From positions 1 to 6,412 of the forward strand of contig JAQUZA010000191.1 of the NCBI GenBank assembly GCA_028691595.1: a stretch of 6,412 bases of DNA, written 5' to 3'. The notes beneath the pieces were generated by a model. That model was not told the DNA's origin. It did not search any database and saw nothing but the letters and a program-made list of their open reading frames with translations. Within the stretch, counting starts at the first letter, position 1. Each line of letters begins with the position of its first letter. Positions 1 to 5,659 of the stretch are shown here, one piece after another. The DNA comes from Candidatus Rifleibacteriota bacterium. GTDB lineage: Bacteria > Muiribacteriota > Ozemobacteria > Ozemobacterales > Ozemobacteraceae. The translations under genes were made by a program, and so were the position numbers.

Positions 1-1
1 T

Positions 2-1585
2 GGTATGCGTCTTGGTGACCGGCTGTTGCCCTTTTTTGATTGTCACGAGCCTGAAGCCGGTCACCGGGTCAAATCTTATCTTGTCAATTACGCCGGTGGC
101 TATCGCCATTTTGACGAAATAAGCTATGCTGATACCATCAACCGCAAGTTTAGACCGGGGTTTTTCCGAAATCGTCTTGTTTTAATCGGCACCAGGGCTA
201 TGGGTACCTCTGAAGACCTCAAATTCTGCCCCTATGGCGCTTTGTCTGGCGTAGAGATTCATGCCAACCTGTTGCATAACATTCTGAATCGCCGGTTTTT
301 GCATCGATCAACCGTCGAGACAACTCTGTTGCTGATTTTTGTTTTTGCCCTTGGAGCCGCATATCTGCTCTGGAAAACACCTGGCTTTTCGGCCAATCTC
401 TTAACCCTTGGTACTGCAATTGTCTGGGCGGCGGCGGGCATTATTCTCTTCAAGTTTGATATTATTATCGAGATCACGCCGATTCTGGTGATGTTGCCAG
501 TTCAGTGGGCTGTTACCAGGCTGATTCAGCAGTTTGAAACCCTGCGCGAGAAGAACTACGATCTTGCCCGCAAGGTCAGAGAACTTGCGATAATTAACGA
601 AGTCAGCAAGGCCGTAATTTTTATGGGCGACCTTGGCAAGACACTCGATGCGATTCTGAGTCGCGGAGTTCAGGTTTTAAATGCCCAGCGTGGGTCACTT
701 TTTCTTCTCGATGACAAGTATGAAGAGCTGGTTGAAAAATCGGTTATATTTGGCATTGCAGGTGATGCCAGGATTGATAACGATCTTAAACAGCAGTTCA
801 AAAGCGGTTTGGGTATCGCGGGTGAAGTGTTTAATTCTGGCAAGCCCCGCCTTATTCAAAATGTCAGAAAAGATAAAAGCTTTGCTTTTCGTGATACAGA
901 ACGCGACAACATCAGAACTCTGATTTGTGTACCTCTCATGATTAAAGATTCACCAATCGGGGTAATGAACATTGTTAATCGTCGCGAAGGGCGCTTTAAC
1001 GAAGAAGACCTGCAGACCGCATTGACGATGGCTAATCAGGCTGCGGTTGTTATCGAAAAAGCCCGCCTCTATAATCTCGCCACCATCGACGGCTTGACCG
1101 GCCTTGTGGTTCGCAGGCATTTTCAGGCAAAAATTGAAGAAGAGTTCAGACGTGCAAAGCGTTACAGTAAACCACTGAGCTACCTGATGACTGATATCGA
1201 TCATTTTAAAAAGTTCAACGACACCTACGGGCACCAGACGGGCGATATGGTGCTGCGCGAGGTTGCAAAGATAGTTCGTGATTCGGTTCGCGATACCGAC
1301 ATTGCTGCCCGTTACGGCGGGGAAGAATTTGCCGTGATTCTGCCCGAAACAGAGCCAGATGGTGCCATGCTTTTTGCTGAACGATTGCGCCAAAGCGTTG
1401 AAGCTGCAGAATTCGCACATTCAACCGGGGCTCTGAAGGTTACAATAAGCGTCGGGGTGTGTTCTATGCCTGTTAATCAGCCCGAAAATGCTACTGAAAT
1501 GATTAAAATGGCTGACGATGCTCTCTATGTCTGCAAGAAAAACGGTCGAAACCGGGTTGAACGCGCTGAAAACAATGCCGAATAA
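2..1585 (+). CDS. CHASE2-GAF-GGDEF membrane diguanylate cyclase (5' end cut by window)
   Basis: This is the C-terminal part of a membrane sensor that should make cyclic di-GMP from two GTP. The frame is open to the left edge and the CHASE2 domain is incomplete, so the ATG at 5 is probably internal. Residues below count from that Met. Residues 1-100 are the end of an extracytoplasmic CHASE2 sensor (LVNYAGG 26-32, LVLIGT 58-63, GVEIHANLL 82-90). Three hydrophobic segments follow (about 106-123, 127-150, 152-170), as is usual after CHASE2. A short coiled linker then leads to a GAF domain (about 206-353). The catalytic GGDEF domain starts at DGLTGL 362-367. It has metal and substrate residues D397, D399, N405 and D414, the active-site motif GGEEF at 438-442, and an RxxD inhibitory site (RDTD 429-432) five residues before it. 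Activity and product feedback inhibition are therefore both expected. The ligands of CHASE2 and GAF are unknown. Its stop lies 22 bp from the stop of the convergent activator gene. Confidence 0.93.
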   Translation, partial: GMRLGDRLLPFFDCHEPEAGHRVKSYLVNYAGGYRHFDEISYADTINRKFRPGFFRNRLVLIGTRAMGTSEDLKFCPYGALSGVEIHANLLHNILNRRFLHRSTVETTLLLIFVFALGAAYLLWKTPGFSANLLTLGTAIVWAAAGIILFKFDIIIEITPILVMLPVQWAVTRLIQQFETLREKNYDLARKVRELAIINEVSKAVIFMGDLGKTLDAILSRGVQVLNAQRGSLFLLDDKYEELVEKSVIFGIAGDARIDNDLKQQFKSGLGIAGEVFNSGKPRLIQNVRKDKSFAFRDTERDNIRTLICVPLMIKDSPIGVMNIVNRREGRFNEEDLQTALTMANQAAVVIEKARLYNLATIDGLTGLVVRRHFQAKIEEEFRRAKRYSKPLSYLMTDIDHFKKFNDTYGHQTGDMVLREVAKIVRDSVRDTDIAARYGGEEFAVILPETEPDGAMLFAERLRQSVEAAEFAHSTGALKVTISVGVCSMPVNQPENATEMIKMADDALYVCKKNGRNRVERAENNAE

Positions 1586-1607
1586 ACAAAGTAGTTTTTT
1601 TGCCGGT

Positions 1608-3047
1608 CTAAGAGCTTTCGAGGTCTTCACGTTGCAGATTTAATGTCTTTAGTGTTCGGTAAAAAGTTGCTTTGTGAATGCCGAGTATTTCTGAGGCCCG
1701 GGTAATGTTTCCGCCAGCCATGCCATAGGCTTTGCGAAGCTCATCTTCACTGATTCGTTTTTCAGAATTGTTCAGAGCACCAATCTTTTCGGGCCTGCCA
1801 GGGTTATTATATACGGGTTCGGGCATCCCAAGGGCAATTGCCCGGCGGTCGGGAGGAATGGCAACCTCTGTGTAACTGCTGCCACTTGTGTATCTTGCGG
1901 CGATCATGCGTTCTTCATACCACTCTTTGAGAGCTCTCAAACCGATAACTTCGGTTTGATTCTCGGCAAACAGTCTCTCCATAAGATTGCGCAATTCACG
2001 GACATTGCCCGGCCACTGATATTGTTGAAGAAGCTGCAGGGCTTCGCGTGTCAGGCAGACTACCTGGCGGCCATATTTCCGGTTAAAATGTTTGATAAAA
2101 TATTGAATCAGCAGTTCAATATCGGCTGCACGCTGCCTTAATGGCGGAATTCTTATCTGCAAAGCATTGATGCGGTAAAAAAGGTCAGGCCTGAATGAAT
2201 TTTCAATACTGGCTTTTTCGAGGTTTTTATTAGTGGCGGCAATTATTCTTACATCAACCCTTACCGGGGTTTCAGAGCCGACCCTCTCAATTTGCGATGT
2301 TTCGAGAACTCTTAACAGCTTTGCCTGAGAAACCGCCGGAAGATCGCCAACTTCATCGAGAAAAAGGGTGCCACCATTGGCACGCTCAAATCTGCCGCGG
2401 TGTGACTTGATTGCACCGGTAAAAGAGCCCTTTTCGTGACCAAAAAGCTCGCTTTCAAAAAGAGTATCAGTTATTGCCGAGCAGTTCATGGTAACGAACG
2501 GCCCGTTACTTCTTCGGCTCAGCTGATGTACCGCTGCAGCCACCCCCTCTTTGCCGGCACCGGTTTCGCCGGTTACCAATACTGCCGCATCAGAAAGGGC
2601 ATACATTCTGATTTTGTTAAACACCTGCTGCATTGGATCTGAAGCTCCGACCAGCCCACAGAAGGTGGCATCTTCCACAAGCGCCGGAGGTGTTGAGGTG
2701 ACTTCCTGCAGCAGAATACTGGTCAACTCTTCGCTATCATGCCCTGTTCTGCTGACTGCATCGAGAAGAAGCTGATGGGCGTTGCCGTTAACGTCTTTGA
2801 GTGCGACTCTGAAGCCACTCACTGCATTCGTCTCACGGGTACGGAGAATCAATTCACCTATGCCCGGCATTGCGGGCTCAAGGTTTTTTTCGACCGGTTG
2901 CCCAACCAGTTCGTCGGCACTGGCACCAAGGTAATTGGCCAGCCATTCAGGAATTTCATGAATAACCACCCTGCCGTTCTCTTTTTTGACAATGAGATTA
3001 CGGCCGGGCGGCAATAACAGTAGTGGGTGATTTTCAGTGTTAATCAT
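1608..3047 (-). CDS. PAS-containing sigma-54-dependent transcriptional activator (NtrC/PspF-type AAA+)
   Basis: This is a bacterial enhancer-binding protein that uses ATP hydrolysis to open promoters held by sigma-54 RNA polymerase. The N-terminus (about 17-115) looks like a PAS sensor domain and not a phosphorylatable receiver, so a cytoplasmic signal is likelier than a partner kinase. The AAA+ domain (about 130-360) is complete: Walker A GETGAGKE 160-167, sigma-54-contacting L1 loop GSFTGA 207-212 (a common GAFTGA variant), Walker B GTLFLDEVGD 226-235, arginine-finger region FRPDLFYRIN 285-294 with R286 and R292, and sensor II WPGNVREL 345-352. A linker of about 50 residues precedes a Fis-type helix-turn-helix (about 432-470, containing GGNITRASEILGIHKATFYR). 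The ATG at 3047 is the only Met near the front of the PAS domain. It has no Shine-Dalgarno but sits just downstream of a strong-looking promoter. The gene is divergent from the barrel gene. Its targets are not identified; no good -24/-12 site was seen between the two genes. Confidence 0.95.
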   Translation of the reverse strand: MINTENHPLLLLPPGRNLIVKKENGRVVIHEIPEWLANYLGASADELVGQPVEKNLEPAMPGIGELILRTRETNAVSGFRVALKDVNGNAHQLLLDAVSRTGHDSEELTSILLQEVTSTPPALVEDATFCGLVGASDPMQQVFNKIRMYALSDAAVLVTGETGAGKEGVAAAVHQLSRRSNGPFVTMNCSAITDTLFESELFGHEKGSFTGAIKSHRGRFERANGGTLFLDEVGDLPAVSQAKLLRVLETSQIERVGSETPVRVDVRIIAATNKNLEKASIENSFRPDLFYRINALQIRIPPLRQRAADIELLIQYFIKHFNRKYGRQVVCLTREALQLLQQYQWPGNVRELRNLMERLFAENQTEVIGLRALKEWYEERMIAARYTSGSSYTEVAIPPDRRAIALGMPEPVYNNPGRPEKIGALNNSEKRISEDELRKAYGMAGGNITRASEILGIHKATFYRTLKTLNLQREDLESS

Positions 3048-3056
3048 GCTTTTAGC

Positions 3057-3085
3057 ATATTACAATTTTTTATACTGATTTTCAA
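3057..3085 (-). promoter_or_regulatory. Predicted sigma-70-type promoter of the activator gene
   Basis: On the minus strand a TTGAAA -35 (3085-3080, 5 of 6 consensus) is followed after exactly 17 bp by a TAATAT -10 (3062-3057, 4 of 6). Only 9 nt separate the -10 from the ATG at 3047, so transcription would begin about 2 to 4 nt before the start codon, giving a practically leaderless message. The two-hexamer match with ideal spacing is seen directly; use in the cell is inferred. Confidence 0.55.
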
Positions 3086-3160
3086 CCGCCCTTGAAAGTG
3101 TCTTTGGCAATACCAGGCTTAGTGTCTGAAACGAAGGTGAAGATAAAATAGCATTCAGAA

Positions 3161-3182
3161 TTAATCTTTTTCTGCCGATTAA
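3161..3182. repeat. Small inverted repeat TTAATC-N10-GATTAA in the divergent intergenic region
   Basis: Arms at 3161-3166 and 3177-3182 are perfect 6-bp inverted repeats. A second overlapping pair, ATCTTT at 3164-3169 and AAAGAT at 3181-3186, falls in the same place. The site lies 46 bp upstream of the barrel gene start, in the region shared with the divergent activator gene, so it could be an operator for either gene. The arms are short and AT-rich, and chance is a fair alternative. Confidence 0.2.
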
Positions 3183-3228
3183 AGATGCGGGTCACTCTAT
3201 CCCAAATCTGGCCGAACCGGAAAAACAA

Positions 3229-4740
3229 ATGAAAGTATGCAGGGCTCTAAACAGGCTGAAACCGTTAATGACGGTTTTGCTGCTGTTTTGTGCTTCGGCG
3301 CTGCCGGCCAGTGATGCCTTCAAATTTGAATTTGACTATGACTCAAGGTCGTTTGTTGAGAGTACCAGGCGTGACTGGAATGACTACGTTTATTCGCCGG
3401 CTTCGACAACCCCGACATTCACTTCCAGACAGTATGATAAAAATTTTATGGGAAGCGACAGTGAGCTTTCCTTTGCCCTGAAAAGCGACCTCAACGAAAC
3501 CCATTATCTCGATATAAAAGAAACCCTGTATTTTCGTCATTACAATGATTCTGAATTATCGGGTCGTGATTACGCTTCTTTTAAATACCCTGAGCTCGAC
3601 CATCTTCTGAACATTACCTGGGGCATTGCCGCCGGAGATCATGATTACGTTCAGTTTGATTATTTCAATAACGTTCTTGAATTGCCCGATATAGAGAGTC
3701 TGAATTACAAGTCTCATCGTGGTCGTGCTCAGATGACGCACGAATTCAACATGCGCACCGGGTTCAGTCTTTATGGCGCTTTTGAAGAACGCGAGTATGA
3801 AAACGATTCAAATTCAAGTTTCAGGGAAGGGCGTGCCGGGTTTGAAGTTGCTTCGCGTCTGCCCGGGCACCATTTCTATGTGCCCGTTGCTGCTTCAACG
3901 CGCGGTGACAGGGAATATTTTGCCAATTTCCCGGGGGCAATGTCGGCGCGCAAAGCAATTGATTACTATACCAGTTATGCTGTCAATCCCCGGGATGAAG
4001 ACCCTCGAGCCCGCTACATGAGAGAACGCCGACGTGGTGAACTTTTTTTGCGGGCATTCGGCGATCTGGTCAGTCGCGAGTTCAATAACCTCGATAATAA
4101 ATACAGCGAGGTGTCGACCGGTTTTGAAACCGCTTATGATGCAGCTGAAGATCTGACACTGAGATTGCGTGATACCTACCGGAAAATCGATTTTGATCGT
4201 GAATCGGCAGCTTTTTTTCACCATGACAGTCAGACTAATTATCTGGCTCTGACTCTTGACTACTATTACAGTGCCAATATGGCTCAAACTCTTACAGTAA
4301 CAGATGAATTGCAGAAATTTTCTCAGGCCGGGAGTGAAAACTTCAGGCTGAATGCCCTGACCTACGAGGGCTTTTTTACTTACGGCCGTTCACGAGCTTC
4401 GCTGGTTTTGAGTGCTTTGCGCCGCCGCTACGACGAAAAGCGCCTTTACTACCCCGATGAAGATGAATGGCGTGCTGTACTCGGTTATGACTATCTGATC
4501 ACTGAGACCTTGCGCTTTAGAATGAAATCAGAATTTGTTGATCGTGACTACCTTGAATTTGAAGATTATCTTTATTCAACTCACAGTCGAAATGCCTGGC
4601 GCATCGGGATTGAAAAATCATTTTCGAGATCAAATTCTCTTGAGCTGGCTTATCAGGAAAATAACGAACGCAATGACCTTCATACGCAGAACAATATTGC
4701 CGAAAAATCCGTGGGATTGAGCTGGATTTCGCATTACTAG
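3229..4740 (+). CDS. Putative outer-membrane beta-barrel protein with Sec signal peptide, family not recognised
   Basis: I do not recognise the family. A classic signal peptide is present: basic start (MKVCRALNRLK), hydrophobic core 12-22 and an Ala/Ser-rich cleavage region between about 24 and 30. C21 is preceded by Phe, so it is not a lipobox. The rest, about 475 residues, has no cysteine and is unusually rich in Tyr, Phe, Asp, Glu and Arg. It contains repeated alternating stretches such as FKFEFDYD 31-38, YVQFDYF 140-146, LALTLDYYY 339-347 and LRFRMKSEF 428-436, separated by polar turns. It ends KSVGLSWISHY with a terminal Tyr and hydrophobics at -5, -7 and -9, like the beta-signal read by the BAM complex. 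An Arg/Glu-rich stretch at 256-271 could be a loop or plug. Together this suggests an outer-membrane barrel, perhaps a porin or surface protein. The start is set by the signal peptide; only a weak GGAAA precedes it. It is divergent from the sigma-54 activator, which may or may not control it. Confidence 0.8.
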   Translation: MKVCRALNRLKPLMTVLLLFCASALPASDAFKFEFDYDSRSFVESTRRDWNDYVYSPASTTPTFTSRQYDKNFMGSDSELSFALKSDLNETHYLDIKETLYFRHYNDSELSGRDYASFKYPELDHLLNITWGIAAGDHDYVQFDYFNNVLELPDIESLNYKSHRGRAQMTHEFNMRTGFSLYGAFEEREYENDSNSSFREGRAGFEVASRLPGHHFYVPVAASTRGDREYFANFPGAMSARKAIDYYTSYAVNPRDEDPRARYMRERRRGELFLRAFGDLVSREFNNLDNKYSEVSTGFETAYDAAEDLTLRLRDTYRKIDFDRESAAFFHHDSQTNYLALTLDYYYSANMAQTLTVTDELQKFSQAGSENFRLNALTYEGFFTYGRSRASLVLSALRRRYDEKRLYYPDEDEWRAVLGYDYLITETLRFRMKSEFVDRDYLEFEDYLYSTHSRNAWRIGIEKSFSRSNSLELAYQENNERNDLHTQNNIAEKSVGLSWISHY

Positions 4741-4741
4741 A

Positions 4742-4761
4742 AAAATAGTGCGGTCTATTTT
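4742..4761 (+). terminator. Weak AT-rich hairpin after the barrel gene, possible terminator
   Basis: AAAATAG (4742-4748) and CTATTTT (4755-4761) form a perfect 7-bp stem around a 6-nt loop, starting two bases after the stop codon. Its 3' arm ends in TTTT, but the stem has only one G-C pair and no long U-tract follows. It may be a weak terminator or an mRNA 3'-end stabiliser. Its position between two genes, with a promoter downstream, is the main support. Confidence 0.3.
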
Positions 4762-4777
4762 AAATTCAGTGTTTTTG

Positions 4778-4806
4778 TTGTGGTCAATATTGGTATGTGA
4801 TACAAT
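4778..4806 (+). promoter_or_regulatory. Predicted extended -10 promoter of the YmdB-like gene
   Basis: TACAAT at 4801-4806 (5 of 6 consensus) is preceded by TG plus one base (4798-4800), the extended -10 signature. A partial -35, TTGTGG (4778-4783, 3 of 6), lies 17 bp upstream. The -10 ends 9 nt before the ATG at 4816, so transcription should start within about 3 nt of the start codon. A perfect palindrome CAATATTG (4785-4792) sits inside the spacer and could be a repressor site, or chance. Confidence 0.45.
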
Positions 4807-4815
4807 TAGTTGCCT

Positions 4816-5601
4816 ATGCTAGCGATTGCCTTTACCGGAGTTATTCAGCACGAAGTCGAGCAGGCTCAGCTTCGAAGGTTGACGGCATCAGTAAGGTCGG
4901 ATGCAGGCACAGGTTGTATTATTGCATGTAATGCAAACGGTCTGTTTGCAAGTGCCTCAAGGCTCGATGCTCAGATCGAAATGCTCTTTGACAGTGGAAT
5001 CGATGTGGTTTTTCTGGGTGAGCAGTCTATTGGCCGCAATGCTGGTCGATCTGCCCTCTCGGGGTCGACGTTGCCTCTTGTCAGACCTTTAAATCTGCCT
5101 GACGCTGCGCCCGGGCGTGGTGCTGTTTTGTTTAACAGCCAGCATGGCCCCTTCTGGATGCTCAGTGTGGCCGATGGAACAGGCAAAATCCCCGTGGCTT
5201 TACCGCATCTGGCACTCAAAGAATTTTTCGGAAACAAAACCGATTCGTTCCCCGTAGTGTTAAATGTGGATGGTACGGACTACGAATATCGTGAGGCCCT
5301 GCTCTGGAAATTTGCGGCGCGTGGGCTTACATTGCTGCTGTTTGGCAGTGGTTGCGGGTTCATGGCTGCCCTGAACGAGCCTGAAAATGTTGAGTGCTTC
5401 TTTCAGCCTGATGTTGGCGTTGTTGTTTCCGATAAATCTATCGGAGGTCTGACCCCCGATAGCTGGTGGCAAAGAAGTGTTGAGCGGGTTCCGGTTTCGC
5501 CGGTTGCCGGTTGGGGGCTGTTACGCTGCGATTATACAATTGTCTGGCTCGATGAAAACAAAAGACCACAAAAGCATATGCAGAAGACAGTTAAATTGTA
5601 G
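4816..5601 (+). CDS. YmdB-family (TIGR00282-like) metallophosphoesterase homologue lacking its metal ligands; probable pseudoenzyme
   Basis: This 261-aa protein matches the usual length (about 260) and motif order of YmdB-type 2',3'-cyclic-nucleotide phosphodiesterases, as recalled from Bacillus YmdB. Fold motifs are kept: AIAFTG 3-8 (family ILFIGD), LVRPLNLPDAAPGRG 88-102 (family LVRPANFPEGTPGKG), and DVGVVVSDKSIGGL 199-212 (family DVGMTGPYDGILGM). Catalytic positions are not kept: the first Asp is V9, the GEN motif is CNAN 38-41, GNHTW is GEQSI 68-72, the DFHAE His is D152, and GTHTH is GSGCG 177-181. Hydrolase activity is therefore unlikely; a binding, scaffold or regulatory role is inferred. 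There is no signal peptide, so it should be cytosolic. ATG 4816 fits the family N-terminus and the -10 element; an in-frame TTG at 4810 would add two residues. No Shine-Dalgarno is visible. The reading frame is intact, which argues against simple decay. It lies 58 bp upstream of the GAF gene and could be co-transcribed with it. Confidence 0.8.
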   Translation: MLAIAFTGVIQHEVEQAQLRRLTASVRSDAGTGCIIACNANGLFASASRLDAQIEMLFDSGIDVVFLGEQSIGRNAGRSALSGSTLPLVRPLNLPDAAPGRGAVLFNSQHGPFWMLSVADGTGKIPVALPHLALKEFFGNKTDSFPVVLNVDGTDYEYREALLWKFAARGLTLLLFGSGCGFMAALNEPENVECFFQPDVGVVVSDKSIGGLTPDSWWQRSVERVPVSPVAGWGLLRCDYTIVWLDENKRPQKHMQKTVKL

Positions 5602-5643
5602 CCTCTGAAGTGCGCGGTTCTACTACGTGATTTTTTGAAAAAC

Positions 5644-5649
5644 AAGGAG
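5644..5649 (+). promoter_or_regulatory. Shine-Dalgarno that fixes the GTG start of the GAF protein
   Basis: AAGGAG lies 10 nt before GTG 5660. An in-frame TGA at 5636-5638 excludes any start further upstream, and no in-frame ATG, GTG or TTG lies between them. This is the clearest ribosome-binding site in the window and contrasts with the two genes that have none. Confidence 0.7.
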
Positions 5650-5659
5650 ACCACCGGGA

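Noticed and set aside
1106..1117. Asn to Val change in the NRR element after DGLTGL of the cyclase
   Set aside because: TGLxVRR is a frequent natural variant, and the GTP- and metal-contacting residues are all present, so it does not suggest inactivity.
950..1420. 156-aa minus-strand frame inside the cyclase gene
   Set aside because: It is antisense to the conserved GAF and GGDEF coding region and has no recognisable protein features.
1586..1607. T-tract between the convergent stops as a bidirectional terminator
   Set aside because: Only an AAAC/GTTT stem of 4 bp can be drawn beside the seven T residues; no G-C stem supports it on either strand.
3104..3121. TTGGCA...AGGCTTA resembling a sigma-54 -24/-12 promoter facing the barrel gene
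   Set aside because: GG and GC are separated by 9 nt, not the required 10, and the -12 part is poor.
3280..3300. Lipoprotein signal in the barrel protein because of Cys21
   Set aside because: The residue before the Cys is Phe, which does not fit the lipobox; a later Ala/Ser-rich cleavage region fits signal peptidase I.
4810..4815. TTG start two codons before the ATG of the YmdB-like gene
   Set aside because: It would lie at or before the predicted transcription start, has no Shine-Dalgarno, and the ATG fits the family N-terminus.
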